From: Musa acuminata AAA Group
Taxonomy: Eukaryota > Streptophyta > Magnoliopsida > Zingiberales > Musaceae
Direction of reading: 5' to 3'
Assembly (NCBI RefSeq): GCF_036884655.1
Contig: NC_088337.1
Coordinates: forward strand, 33,703,501 to 33,767,500
Length of the DNA: 64,000 nt
Shown one piece after another: positions 40,750 through 54,394 of the stretch (positions are counted from its first letter, which is position 1; each line of letters begins with the position of its first letter). The position numbers and the translations under genes are program-made. The notes beneath the pieces are model-generated. The model worked only from the letters and a program-made list of their open reading frames with translations, did not search any database and had not been told where the DNA came from.

Positions 40750-42890
40750 TGTACGTATGCGTCGCTGGCTCGGCCGCGCTGCGATGTTATTGTGGGGAAG
40801 ACCAACCCCGAGACGGGAGGGCACCCTGAAGTCTGAATAGGAGAAAGAAAGGCAAGAAGCTATTTATTCGTAATCAAAATGCAAATCTGACGAACACACT
40901 CTTGCTATATTTTGCCTTTTCCCATTTAGGTTAACTTTTACACCGAGGCCTACGCTCGGACGCCGCTTAACCCAACGGTTTTCTGTGGACGATCCATTTT
41001 GGGACTCCCGCAGACTCAACTTGAACGTCCGAATGCTATTACCATGCACGAAAACTAGGTATTTGGTCACGTGCAATATAATCTACCTAGCGAAACAAAT
41101 TACTATTAGAATCGACAATTAGTTTAAGGAAATAAAGTTGGTGAATAGGATCATACTCAACTCGAATTACAATTGGATTCTGGTCTTAAACTCGTTACCA
41201 TCTTAGGATTTTAACTTTCTTATGATTATATCCATATAATTTATCACACATCACTCTCTGTTTAGTACTAGTGAGGGCTAACTTTCAGGAAATCATTCTA
41301 CCAACTATATTTAAGATGTGGTAGTTAGAATTATAAGGGTTGGACAAAAAAGTCTGTCAATTTTGATTGAGGTCAATTTTGGGCCCTCAACATATTAATA
41401 GACAAACAGACCACTCCGTTCTTGAGTTAGTCTTCTACTTAATGTTAGTGATAGCTTAAAAAAGTTCCTCATAATTCTAAATTTGAAACGACAATTATAG
41501 CGAAAGAAGATTTAAGACGTTTTAATGAACTCAAATGCGAGATACATGACCATACTTTTTACTCTCAGAGAAAAATTGGTTGGGTTTACTATATCTAGGC
41601 AGTGTACGATCCTCCTTTATCAGTGGTCAATGCGTAGCACAAGCTTTCCATTCTTAGTAGGAGGTCGTTGGGTTTCACATGCTTCTCGTGGAAGGCATGG
41701 GAATTTGCTGATTTGTATTACTAAAAAAAAAATGATGCCTCACCTAAAACGCACAAGTTCTTAGGAAAAATCATTTTAACATGTACCTCACATTTTCATA
41801 CTTTTTTTATAATCCTTACCATTTTCAAATATCGACAATGATCTTATAGCATTTTTCAAATAAACTTATCGTATTTTATTTTATCGAACTCGTTTTGAAT
41901 AATTTTGAATGAAAATTAGGATTATTTTGATATATTTTATACTAAAAGATAATGTCATAATAATAAATTTAGGTTAAATAGCTGAGAAACTTTATAATAT
42001 TTGTGTTTATTTATTATAAAAATAATAGCAATAAAGGATAAAATATTATCCAAATACATTATTTTTAATATATATTTCTGCTACTGTACCAAAACCTCAA
42101 CCATGATATGTAATTAGATAGAGTTTTTGAAACAGTGTATTACAAACATTGTACCCACACATTAATTAGTTCAAATCTCCACAAACCTTGATTATCAATC
42201 TTATTATAAATTTTGATATTTTATATAATGAATTGTATGAGTTTATAGACTCCTCAAAGATAGTTATTGTATTTCAACAACCTCGATGATCATAAGAAAA
42301 CATCTAATTTCCTATCAAAAAGCCTGACAGTTGAACGATAGCATCCAAGCGAACAAAGAGTACACAATATTAGTGATAATAACATGACCAGAGCGCGTTA
42401 AAAAACCTGAGCTCTTGGGAGAGCATCGATGCGAGATATGAGGATCAATGTACGTAATCTTTCCTCTAAATACAAAGAGATTATTTCTATAATAATTTAT
42501 ATATTTCTAGTATAATTTTTTCATATCTCCCTCCATCTTTGTGACTTAAGCATTTCACGTATGTTGATTCTTGATTATCCACAATTAAATCCAGAACTTA
42601 ATAAGATATAGCCTGCAATAAAGAGAGATAGAAGCCATTAAACATTCTCCATGAACCATTTCAAGGCACGAAAGAGATGAAGATTTAACAAGTCTTTGAA
42701 CCATTTGAAGACGGTCCACGAACACGTAGTTCCCAATTGATGATTTTTGGTAATTCAAAATTTGTGATCTGTCCAAAATTCTAATAATATTTCGTTATGG
42801 AATTTGAACCAATTGATCACAAATATAACTCAGTACAAAAAAATAATTCAGAAGAAATTGGGGCTGCAGGTCGTTGGTCATCGAACACCA
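40750..42890. other. Promoter side of the F-box/MYND gene and AT-rich spacer
   Basis: The first ~200 bases should hold the minus-strand promoter and leader. Beyond that the DNA is AT-rich with no recognisable gene or bordered repeat. Confidence 0.5.
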
Positions 42891-43254
42891 ACCGCCAGTC
42901 ACCATTGATTGCCGATCATCCATGGTGCAGACCTCATGGTAGTAAGGTATTGGTCATGTCATTATTCTCACGTCATAAAAAGAAAATATTAAATTACTAT
43001 TACTAGTAGTTAGAGGGGGTAGAAGAGAACTATTAAAAGAGGGAGAAAAAGTCACCCAAAGTGGAACTTTCAACCGCCAGTCACCATTGATTGCCGATCA
43101 TCCATGGTGCAGACCTCATGGTAGTAAGGTATTGGTCATGTCATTATTCTCACGTCATAAAAAGAAAATATTAAATTACTATTACTAGTAGTTAGAGGGG
43201 GTAGAAGAGAACTATTAAAAGAGGGAGAAAAAGTCACCCAAAGTGGAACTTTCA
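42891..43254. repeat. Perfect 182-bp tandem duplication
   Basis: The unit starting ACCGCCAGTCACCATTGATT occurs at 42891 and again at 43073 in direct contact, and no mismatch was found when reading the two copies side by side. The unit includes GGTCATGTCATTATTCTCAC and an AGAGGGAGAAAAAG purine stretch. Confidence 0.92.
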
Positions 43255-45319
43255 AATGATAGTAGTGGCTACAGAGGAAGTTGCAGACGACAATAGTGGC
43301 AACGATAAAAGTTGCGGATAACGACGTCATGGGTGGAGGAAGCTTCAAAGGTGTCCGTTGATGGCGGAGGAAGCTACGATCCTCTCCCTCGAAGGTGGAA
43401 GGAGTTGCACACGGAAGTAACAACAATGGAAGGAAGTAGCGGACGAAGGCTAAGCCATCCGACCTATTCGTCAATGATAAAGGAAGCCTCGATCCGCTAT
43501 ATTTGCAACGGAGGCAGCTACATAAAGCATTGAAGACTAAGGCAAAAGCTACACTAAGGTTGTGGCTCAGGGTCACATAGGGGTGTGAGGGTGGCTTTTG
43601 CGAGTAAGACTTAAAAGTCTAGTTTGGTTGCTTCATTTGAATTGCGCCGACGAAGACGTAGATATGGTCCACAATGAACTTTTACAAGGTGATAGCGAGG
43701 GCTGAGGGGGAAAAGGAGGATAACAATCAATGAGCAGAAGCTCATCCTTGTGTCTCCATCGAGATGATGGTGGTGCCATTCATGGCAGATATAAGGCATT
43801 TAAAGATAAACAAAGGTATACAACATATGGAGTGAGGAAACCCTTTTCTAAAGCCCAAACCTCTTGCATGAGGTAACGAGTGTTTGTGTGTTTCTCTTGT
43901 CACTCCATAAACTTGATGCGGATCGTCTGACATAAATCCCAAGGGTTTTGACCTTTGTAAATTTCTTTATCGATTTTGTATTACATCACTACGATTTAGT
44001 AGGTTGTGATATTTCATTACATCATGTCAACTATCTTAATTATAAAAAAAGCTTCATCAAGAAGCAAATCAATCTATTTAGTGATGATGAGAAAGTGTAC
44101 TTTTCATATAATAAAATGTTCATCATCCTTATAATAAATGTCTCTTGTTGACTACTTTTCATATAATAAAAAATTCTTTATCCTTAAAGGAAACATCTCA
44201 TATTTGCTTATTCAAAGCCCTTTTTACACTACTAAATTTCACAAAAAGCTTTTACTTACACTAATAAATGTGGATATGATATGCCTTTTCTAGGGTCATG
44301 TAGGACATTTTTATGGTGTTGATTTTGTAGAGATGATATAGAGGTTGAAGCAATATAACAATATTCTTGAGGTAAAATTTTGCTGAAACCACTTGCTCAT
44401 AGTTCCTTTATTTCTTGTTAGCCATTGCCCTTCACTACAAGGATTGCTGTGACAATTGCTTTCTTGTGGGATATCAGTGGCACAGTTCAAAAGTTGTTAA
44501 TGTGTTGAATGTGCATATATATACTCTTAGGGGCCATAATTTTAATCTCAAAAGTAAGAAAGGTGGGGAAAATGATTTCACATAAGCCAACTTTGTATAT
44601 ATGTACTAATTGGAGCCCTAATTATTGTCCAAAAGGTAAGAATGGTGGGGCAAATAGTTTCTTAGAAGCCAACTCCATGTGTATATATACTCATGGGTGC
44701 TTTGATTATGAGCTCAGAAGCAAGAAAGGTGGGGAGAAAGGTTTTTTTATAAGTCATGGGTGCAGTAACTATAATCTCGGAGGTAAGAAAGGAGCGGTGA
44801 ATGACTTCTCATAAGCTAGCTTTATGTGTATATATTCATGGGTGCCTTAATAGCAACCTTGAAAGCTAGAAAGGCAACTATAATTTCTTTAAAGTTGACA
44901 TTTTGTGTATATATTTATATCTCAATATGATATGTTTATCAGACTCACTTTTGAAATTTCTCTCATGACAAGGTATGCTAATTCACCCTATGCTATTAGT
45001 GCATCAATGTGATGATGGTTGTCTGATCCAATTTTGAAATTGCTTCTCTGACATGATATATTAATATATCATATGTTACTGGTGTATCAGTGTGATGATG
45101 GTTGTAGCTTAATCGTTGTGAATTATATGTGTCTAAGGCAACTCCTGAAGTAAGTATAATTATGACATATTTGTGAAGGTTAAAGAATGTCGAAACTGTT
45201 ACTTTCATCACTTATCTGCTGCTCCGTATCATAAGACGAATTAGCCTTGAAAAAGAATGATTAAGTATTACCATAGTATTATTGCCCATAAGATCCTTCA
45301 TAATATGATGGCCGAGAAT
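43255..45319. other. Repeat-rich non-coding DNA
   Basis: Bases 43260-43520 are rich in GGAGGAAG-like motifs. Further right is a diverged tandem array. No gene is supported. Confidence 0.45.
44509..44915. repeat. Diverged tandem array, about five ~80-bp units
   Basis: Each unit has a TGTATATATA..CATGGGTGC start, an AAT(C/G)TC(A/G)(A/G)A..AAGAAAGG(T)GGGG middle and a TTTC..ATAAGCCA-like end. The copies differ by many substitutions and small indels. Confidence 0.75.
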
Positions 45320-46497
45320 CAATGATTTAAAAAGACATTCGGATGCTCGCCTAAGTGCTCGAGCAAGGCGAGACGAGACTTAAGCGTCTCGTTTAAGGGC
45401 CAAGCATCGGGCAAGTGCCCGATTGATATACGACGACCGAACTAGACTTAAAAAGTCTAGTTCGAACCAACTAACGCACAGTTATATTAGCATGCGACCC
45501 CGACTCCCAACCCTATGCAAGCTTCTCTCTCCATTTTCGCCGTCAAAGATTTCTCCCTTTGCGTTCGCCATAGACAATTTGTCCTTTTGCCTCCGCCATC
45601 GATAGTTTCTCCTGCTGCCTTCGAGTCTTCCTCTGTCACCAATCGAGTCTCCACAGCTTCTGTTGCTATCCGCTGCCACTATTACTGTCCACTACCTGCT
45701 GTTGTTTGTAACACAACTCTACCGCCACTATTGCTATCTGCGACTCTATAGCTTCGGCTGCTATTTATTGCCTCCTATCGTTTGTGACTTAACTTTTTAC
45801 CACTAACTTCTCACCACAACTTCTCATTGTTGGTCTCTTCCCTTCCCTACTACTGTTAATAATAAATATCCCATTAACAGTAGATTATTAATTACTGTAT
45901 ATAATAATATTTATTTATTAGATTAATAATATATTATTTAGATTTTAACATTACTAATATTTATTTATTTAAAATTATTATTAAGGTTTCAGGACAAATG
46001 ACAAGTGTACAAAGCAATTCAATAGATTCTTCAATGAATTCAAAAAAGGATCCTGTTATTATTGAAAAAAATGAAACATATTTTGTGAAAAGACTACTAA
46101 AGGCGATTTTTTTTGTGCAATAGCATCAAGCTTAGATCCTGTTATTATTGAAAAAAATGAAACATATTTTGATAAAAAAGAAGAACGAGAGGAAGAGAAT
46201 AAATTGTTTGAAAATGACAATGATATTGATTATGATATTGAATGACTTTGATGTAAAACTTTATTGTTCTGAATTTTGAGTCTTTGACATTTTTACTATT
46301 AGGAGATGGGTAATATGACTTGGTACTTCAAATCTTTTTAATTTAATATCATATTTTTATTTAAATAATTATATTTATTAATTATATTATATATTTTTTA
46401 TATTTTCATAATTTAGAGTACCTTGCTTCGCTTGAGTGAGCACCTAGCGCCTTAAGACCTTAGCACCTTTTGGCGCCTAGCACTTTTTAAATCACTA
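45320..46497. mobile_element. hAT-like non-autonomous DNA element, copy 1
   Basis: The ends are CAATGATTTAAAAAG and CTTTTTAAATCACTA, inverted repeats of the hAT CAxTG type, followed inward by GC-rich subterminal repeats (GCTCGCC.AAGTGCTCGAGC at the left; GCACCTAGCGCC and GGCGCCTAGCAC at the right). The 8 bases on either side (CCGAGAAT and CTAGGAAT) match at five positions, consistent with an eroded 8-bp target duplication. No transposase frame lies inside. A related element occurs at 56178-57029 and shares the inner CAAGTGTACAAAGCAA stretch. Confidence 0.75.
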
Positions 46498-46856
46498 CTA
46501 GGAATACAATGAGCTCCGCTCTATGTCTACATTACATTCCCCTTACCCTTCCCTTCCATGTATAAACCTAACTAATACCTCCCCAAGCTTTGAGGGTAAT
46601 ATGTGTAAAATATTACTTTGTCCATGCACCACCTTAAAACTAAGTAGACGAAACAATCTACTCCTCGACATTACAACTATTATTGGTCGAGGCATTACTG
46701 TCCATGTCACTGGTGTCTATGGACCGAGTGGATGACTATAATGGTTGGATGTCACAACCTTAATAAAATTTATATACAACCATCATAAGGTCCACTTGAT
46801 GCAAAAGTTATAAATAATGAGATTCCTCGACTGACATCACTCAACCTGCTATAAAT

Positions 46857-47078
46857 TTGATCGTCTTAAAATCAATTGAACAAAAGAGACACGGTCTCAA
46901 AGCAATAGTCACATCACATGAATGGTTAATTTCAAGGTATTCAAAATCGAGTAATGAAAAAAAGATGAAAAAGATAATTCTTTCTTCTGAATTTTGGGAG
47001 GCCATGAATGAAATTATAAAAGGAGTCGAACCGCTTTACATGGTCCTCCATGAGGTTAATATAGAGAAGCATTCGTAG
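46857..47078 (+). pseudogene. hAT transposase fragment
   Basis: A 73-codon frame reads VTSHEWLISRYSKSSNEKKM followed by KKIILSSEFWEAMNEII and EPLYMVLHEVN. This matches the part of plant hAT transposases that reads like HEEW..S.YSK, ..F W..., EPLVKVLR.VD. Nothing before or after continues the protein, so it is a scrap. It lies 360 bases beyond the copy-1 hAT-like element but its terminal repeats cannot be identified, so a common origin is unproven. Confidence 0.6.
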
Positions 47079-47128
47079 ATGGTCAGCTTTTCCATATATT
47101 TATATTGATATTTACCTATAATAAATTA

Positions 47129-48240
47129 AACCAAAAGAGAAGGATCTTATTCTCTATTTTTTTGGTTATACCAGTTAATTCAATTCATATTTCATAACTA
47201 TAAAACTTGGTTAGTTTGCCAACAAAAGATCAACCATATTTCCAACTTATATGACTAAACTTTTAGGTGACATGACTTATACATCATAATTATTCTAAGT
47301 TTGAACAAACCATGAACGAACAACTACCTAATGTCAGCTTGATCTATATTTTTAGGGGATTTTTAGGTCATTTGCAATAGCCTTAGAGCTAGTGAAACTG
47401 ATCTAAACTTTGATTTGATTATATATTTTAATCAAAAATTTCATTAGAATGTCATAGATAAAATAATTAGTGTTGGATCAATTTATTGTTATCCCAATCT
47501 TAAATGTAAATTGTGCCACAGCGAAAAGCCAAGATTCCTAGTAATCTTGTCCATATAAGAAAGTCCATCTTGTGTAAACTACATATATTAGGTGACCAAA
47601 AACATTATAAACCTAAAAGGATAGGTATAGCTCAAAAGATAATCAAGAAATCATGAAAAAAAAAAACTATAGTCATCGTGTAAACAATAATAGAGAAATG
47701 ATGAATGATTAGTGCTTACATAAAGCATATATCAGAAATCACTGATATGTTACATTAGCATGGTATTGAACTACTGATTTTGTGAAGATATGACCATCCA
47801 TAAACGACTTTAAAAACAACTGAGACATATTCTGTAAGATACCAAGAATATGACAAAAACTCAAACAAAAGAGAAAGAAACTATACAATATTCTAAAAGA
47901 GGAGATTATCTACTAGCCCTACTAAAGGAATAAAACTTTCCTTTCAGCTAGAACACGGGTGAAAGAGAAACAACCAATCAAGCAAATAATTCATAACAAA
48001 ATGCAAGTATGTGAGAAATTAAAAATCAAGGGTGTCAAGAAGATGATTGGCATACCCAATAACTACTATTCCACCTGGAATCAGAGTATATAAGAAATAA
48101 ACCACTCTATCAACATTTTTACATCAATTTCAAAGATCACATACAACAAAACAATCAGCAAAATCAAACAAGATCAAGCGATAGGGTTCTAGGAAACTCC
48201 TAAAGGTATCAATGAACATGAACTTTAGATGGTGCATTAA
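47129..48240. repeat. Segmental repeat block A
   Basis: This block is related to 57920-58890 over most of its length: both have TTTTTAGG.CAT(T/C)TGCA, TTATTGTTATCCCAATC, AAACCTAAAAGGAT and GAGGAGATTATCT. Its second half (from about 47900) is also related to 62517-62935 and 63537-63965 (TTCCACCTGGAATCAGAG). It holds no supported exon. Confidence 0.75.
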
Positions 48241-50718
48241 ATAGAGAATGTCCATAGTTTCACATATTGGCAATGTCAAAAACGATGACATTAGAAAGAA
48301 GGTACATCCTTCAAGATCTAGGGTTAGAGTGCCACTTGAAGAAACCTTAAGGGACTGTATAGATTGAGAGGAAAAAAGGAAGGGAAAATACTATATCCTT
48401 CCTTGTTCAAGAGAGTGAAGCCTTATCCTTCTCTGCTGTGAATTCCCCAAGATACAAAGGTTATGTCAAACATCCTTATCCTTCAATTACTATCTTCATG
48501 TCAATTTCATCTTTTTTCCTCTCCCCCTTTTGGACCCGATGGATCTCTTTATGGGTATTTAAAGTTTCAATGCCCTGTTATCATGGGTATACAAAGGGCA
48601 CCAACCCCAAACAATTATGATTTGACAGTACAATCATGACTTGCCGACCCAAAATAATGATCATATTGGCTGAGGTGCCATGCACATAAATAAATGAAAA
48701 ATATTAATGAACAAAAAACTTAGTAACTTATTTAAAGGTAACTATTTAAGAAACATAGAAGTTATAAAATTTGGACTCATTGATGCTCTTTACATGTCAT
48801 CCTCATATATAATTTGAATCATTTAAGGTTTAGGATTTAACAAAAAAATAAAATTTAATCATAAGATAAATAAAGTGAAGCTACTCTTGCCCAAATAGAA
48901 CCCGAAAGATGTTACCTCGCCACTAGATGCTAGAAATGCCATCGGGCAAGTGACTAATCCATAAATATAGTTCAACTAAGTAAGAACAATGCTTTTATTA
49001 TTGTTCATTTAATAAAAGCCAAAGGAAAATAGAAGATATAACTAATGAAACAAATGCTTCACACATATCAATCTTATTATTACCACCTCCAGCAAAGAAC
49101 CAGTTTTCCATCAGTGATACACACCTGCATAGCTGAAGCATTGGTTTGGAGGCACATCCTGCCATTTTGGTTTTGACCATTCCATCTGCAATTGTTAAAT
49201 TAAAAAAGTAGATTATAACAATGAATTTTAATTCATCGTTTTTTTTTGTCATAGCACATAGAAGAGTAGCTCCTTCACTGTCAAATATTTTAAATAATAC
49301 CCATGTATATAACATCAGAAGCTAGTAAAATGACAATAAAAATTATATAACAGACCCATTAAGTCAGTTGATCGATTAAAATGATTGATTAACAGATACA
49401 AATTTAACTTATCCAAAAATTACCCATATCAATTGCTATTGGATACTTTGAAAAAAGGAAAAGGAAAGAAGACAAAGCATAACATCACATACAAGATTTT
49501 TGGATCCTTCAAAGAATCTTGAACACCAGTGTTTTTTAATGCTCTCTGCACCAATTTCTACTAAAAACATTTCATGATAAACAAAGAAAAAATACAAGAT
49601 TTTTTTGACGAAAAACATCAGCAATGAGTTCTGGTGTCAAGAATTAAGAGAGGATCCAAGGAAAAATAATCACAAATCCTAATAGATTAAACATAAAGGA
49701 TAAATTACCATCATCACAAACTTGTATACAAGAAAGACAAGATCACAAGCACAATAGAATAAAATATAAAGCATGAAGAATTCAGAGAGCAATCCCAAGA
49801 AAGACACAAAATCACAAACCCCAATCAAAGAAATCCAAAGGTTTGGAGAGATCAATGTCTAAAAACAACACAACACATGTCAAAACAGCTCCAATATCTC
49901 CTCCAAGCAGTACACAATTAAAAGAGAAATATATAATAACTACAAATATATGATCTAAACATCAAAGCAAATTCCTAGTTTTAAGAATTCAGAAAGCACC
50001 CTCGAGAAGACCCAAAAAATCTGGGATGAACAAGACAGATATGAAGGGATCGGTGGCTGGTGGTTGGAGAAGGGAAGGCCCAGTAAGATAGCAATGGGTC
50101 AGGCAAAAATAAAACATCAAAAAATATACGATCTCACGATTGCAGGGAGCAATCTCAAGAAGAACAAAAATGATCATGGATTCCAATGCAATAAACCAAA
50201 AAAGCATGATGGAAATCAAATATTTGCCCCTTGACGAAGAAAAGAAGAACAGACAACTCGGCGAGGACCAGATTGAGGAGTGGAGGTGGGGGAGGAGGAC
50301 AATGGGGTGAGAAAAGAGAAGAAAACTCCAATTAAACCATCAGTGCAAGCGTCCAATATCAAGAATCCAAAGAGCCATTTCAAGAAAGACACGAAATATC
50401 ACTAAGTATAATGTAGTAAACCCTAAACCAGGGATAGATCCACTTCACTGTCCATTTTTATAATTGTCAAATTGACATATATATTAGCTTTCATTTATTC
50501 CATGACAATTAAAAACTGTCTACAATACAGCCAGAAAAAGATTCACTGGCCAGGAAGGGTTTCAAAATACATAGTTACTGATTTAAAAGAGAACAAGAGA
50601 GTATGCTTATATCCGCTAAATGTCCAAGATCTGCGACATGAGATCCCGATATATAAATAATCTAAAACCCAGAAAATGAAACATTCTATGTTGCAACCCT
50701 GTGAGATATTTTTCATAC
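48241..50718. other. Non-coding stretch downstream of the BDP1-like remnant
   Basis: The missing SANT-domain exon of BDP1 would be expected here on the minus strand but no frame resembles it. A possible exon-like piece at 49138-49195 (minus, between AATTGCAG and GTGTGT) reads DGMVKTKMAGCASKPMLQLC; it is not recognised. The 50270-50310 stretch is GGAGG-rich. Confidence 0.4.
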
Positions 50719-52710
50719 CTCTGACCAGAGAATAATTTACTCATTGCCGCCGTTTCTTTTCTCTGCAGAATAACATTCAAAATAACCTCAAAATACAACA
50801 ATACCAATCATAAGTGAAAACATTCAAGAAGCCAAAAAAGACATACTGCTATCCGCTCCTTAGCCTCTGCAAGCATTATTAGGTCTCTTATGCTAATCTG
50901 TCTTAGGTCAATCTCATCTTCAGGTGTTTGCAGTAAAACTTTGTTCACTAAACATTTAAAAGATAATGAATTATCAACTGAAGTTCATTCAGTTTCTTCC
51001 AACAGCTGCAGCATGAGTTTATGATAACATTAGGTATCACTGGAAGCTCATTTACCTTGCCTTCTCCTTCGCCTTGTGGCATGAGGAAACTTCTTTTTAG
51101 GTGAATTCTCTACAACAGAATCAGGTTTTACAAAGGCTTTCTTATGCTTCCGAGTGGGTTTTTCAATGTCATTTGTCTGCCTCTTTGACTTTCTCTTGGT
51201 CCTCTTTGGCTTAGGCATATCTTCATCACTTCGGTTGCCATCTATCTGAGAGACATTAAAGTTGTCAATACCACGTTCATCATTGCTTCCAACTTCAATT
51301 TGGTCAGTACCGCACTTGGCTATCCTCTTTCTCAGTTCCCTACATGGTTTATGAGCATCATCATCTTTATCATTTTCTGAAGTAGGCCTTCCTTCATCGA
51401 TCTGCTGCTTAAGTTTTTGAACATTTTGGGATTGGGACTCGGTATGAATATCCTCCAAACCCTTTGGAAGTCCAATTTCTTCTCTATTCTGGAAAAATAA
51501 AAGGTGATATACCTCATAAGATGTGATCAAATAAAAATTACCTTACATAATCCATCTAGGATAAGAGATACTAAGAATTACTTGGTCAGTAAGTTTAAAT
51601 GTCACTGGCAACAACTTAAGGTTAGAAGTCTCAGTAAAATCTGTTTGCATTAAGGCCAAGTCATCAGGGAACAAATGAGTCAATATCAGTTTCCACTGAT
51701 TTAACAGAAGCATGATCCTCTAAGAAGTCCTGTCTTTGCAGTTGAAGGATCCTTATCAAAAGAGACAGTGTCAATGGCACTATTACAAACAGCAGAACCA
51801 GTGCTTGTGATGTCTCCTAATCAAAGTCTGGGCATCAGATGAAATTAACCAGCAGATTGAACTCTCTGATTCAACAGAAATGTAGAGAAAAAAAGAGAAA
51901 ATTCAATATGGACCAGAATGCAAAGGTTATGATTGATGAATGCAAAGGATTGTCCACATGTATATCGATCTTCGCTTGTACAGAAGAAGGGTTCGTTATC
52001 TCAGAAAAGGATCCCATGGGAGGAGGACCAGTAACGGAAGCATCAGGAAGCATAAAAGAAACAGATTTAGCAGCTCCCTTTTTTGGTTGTGACTTGTTTC
52101 TAGGTTGGAACTTGCCTACTTGTCTGACATCTAGAAATAAAAATAAGTTCATAAAAATTCATCGCAAAGCATTCGTTAAAAGACAAAAGAGAAAATAATA
52201 GAACATGTTGGTAAAAAAAGAGACTACAATTGTATGGAAAATAGGACTATGTCCAAGAAAAAATATGAAATTATCCAACATGCATGGGTTGGATTTATAT
52301 CTAATTCTAATAAACATTGAATATGTTGAAAAACTATCAATTGCATCTCTAGTTACCAGTGGTGCAATTGTGCTGAAAAGAAAATTCATCAAGTGATTCA
52401 AGGCCATAATGCATTGCCATCTCCTAAAATGAATCCGGTCACACAAAAGATAAGCTACAATGTAAACCTGAAACTACGAATTGCACTTCAAGGAAAATAA
52501 TTGTACAATACCACTTCTTGTGATTATCTGGAAAAGCTTGCAAATCACCATCCGATAATGAGACTTGAAGTCCATCATTAGTGGATTTTAAGGCTGCGAA
52601 TTTTTTTGCTATAAGAAGAGGTTGTTGGGTAGCATTCAATTCGGATGACAAAATATATGATCCAGAACAAGGAGTTGCAAGATTTGTATCCTCAACAATT
52701 GCCTCCATAC
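50719..52710 (-). pseudogene. BDP1: TFIIIB subunit BDP1 (B'') homologue, truncated and frameshifted
   Basis: Minus-strand exons at 51488-51056, 50947-50847 and 50762-50719 join in phase: NREEIGLPKGLEDIH, a Lys/Arg-rich run KPKRTKRKSKR, KKKFPHATRRRRRQ, then VNKVLLQTPEDEIDLRQISI, RDLIMLAEAKERIA and KETAAMSKLFSGQ. This is the segment before the SANT domain in plant BDP1, which recruits RNA polymerase III. Upstream pieces are VRQVGKFQPRNKSQPKKG (about 52129-52075), MHYGLESLDEFSF (about 52420-52375) and a frame from 52710. The exon 51816-51582 can be read as SFDKDPSTAKTGLL, then LEDHASVKSVETDIDSFV, then PDDLALMQTDFTE only by changing frame near 51721 and 51670, each explained by one extra base. 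The SANT domain is absent from the window. A decayed partial copy is the best reading; an odd live gene with exons outside the window is less likely. Confidence 0.65.
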
Positions 52711-53236
52711 CTAGAGTAGTAGTATATGGTAATAACATGACATGTTTATGGTACATTGTGTCAAAACCTTCTGTTTACAGCCACCACTCTAATGAAAATG
52801 TAGTCAATGGAAAGAGTACATGAAAAGGATTCAGGAAATTAGCAATGTGTAGATTGTAGAGATAGCACACCAAAATTATCATAATGGAGTTCATACTGAG
52901 GAACATAAAATCACTCGATGATTCAAATCCATAATCCACAATTCATAAGCCTGTGTAGTTATAATCAAACACCAAATCACTCGATGATTTATAAAATTGT
53001 AAGCCAACTCAACTAAGCGATAACCACATTATAAATCCATAAGCGTGAAAATCTATACAATCACAAAACCAACTTTTACCACAAGTTCGTATCATTTTAC
53101 AAATTAAACTTCTTATATTCAATCCCTCTTCTCTTCTCTTATCAAGTTACATTGGTAGTAGCAAGTTTCTGCTTTGATATGTTGACAAGTCAAAAACTTT
53201 GAAACAAACATTGCAATCACCTTCTTCAAACTTTGA

Positions 53237-53973
53237 AGCAAAGAGGACAAGATGTCCACGTCATCCAAGATTCCTAAAAGACATCAAAGAAAAATTTTCA
53301 TCGATCTGTATATAATTTACTAAACCTCAATATAATTTAGCACATCAAATGTATGAAATATCTCAGTGATCCACAAATCTTGTTCAGATACAATATCTGT
53401 CACATGCCCCAAATAATCAACATTCAGGAGGTGTGAGCCTATCTTAAAATCCATATTATTAAAATTTCATCAACAATCTGCTCCAGGATCCAATCTACAT
53501 TTGAGGACACCAAAAGTCAATAAAGTCATAATTCGAACCCATAATCCACAATTCATAAGCCTGTGTAGTTATAATCAAGCACCAAATCACTCGATGATTC
53601 ATAAAATCGAAAGCCAACTCAACTAAGCGATAACCACATCATAAATCCATAAGCGCGAAAATCTATACGATCACAAAACCAACATTTACCACAAGTTCGT
53701 ATCATTTTACAAATTAAACTTCTTCTACTTCAATCCCTCTTCTCTTCTCTTATCAAGTTACGTTGGTAGTAGCAAGTTTATGCTTTGATATGCTGACAAG
53801 TCGAACACTTTGAAACATACATTGCAATCACCTTCTTCAAACCTTCTCACGAATAATGACTTTGGAGATCTCTATACATCTTAGTGTACCAGAATGCATG
53901 TTGTACTTTGAATTATGACCTTGCTTCAGGATTTGGTTATTGATAATTGGGTCATTTAGAACACAGACTCCAT
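53237..53973. repeat. 737-bp duplicated gypsy segment, copy 1
   Basis: Collinear with 55441-56177 at a constant offset of 2204 bases and with only scattered substitutions. It includes a ~311-bp subrepeat also found at 52921-53231. Confidence 0.88.
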
Positions 53974-54394
53974 CCCAAGACTCAAAAGGCCATCCTCTAA
54001 AATTTGAAAACTCGGCTTAAATCGCTTTTCTACTTCATTCCTCAAGTAGATTAAATGTGGATCTCATAGTTGCCATTTTTTAATATGTTGAATGAGATCA
54101 GATTGCACACGGATAGAGGCCATCAATATCATCGAGTCAAGCCCTTTTCTCATAAAATTTAAATCATAATTTGGGTCATTTCGAACACATACTCTATCCC
54201 AAATCACAATAAGCCGTCCTATAAAATTTAAAAATTTGATTTCACTACCTTTCCGACTTCATTCCTCGATAGGACAAGATGTACTTGGCATCCCTGATTC
54301 CTAAAAGATATAAAAAAAAAATTTCATCGATCCCTATTTGATTTACAAAATCTCATTATAATTTTGCATATCGAATGTATCAAATCTCTTATTG

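Noticed and set aside
43136..43576. 146-codon minus-strand ORF
   Set aside because: It spans the junction of the 182-bp duplication and simple GGAAG-type sequence and matches no family.
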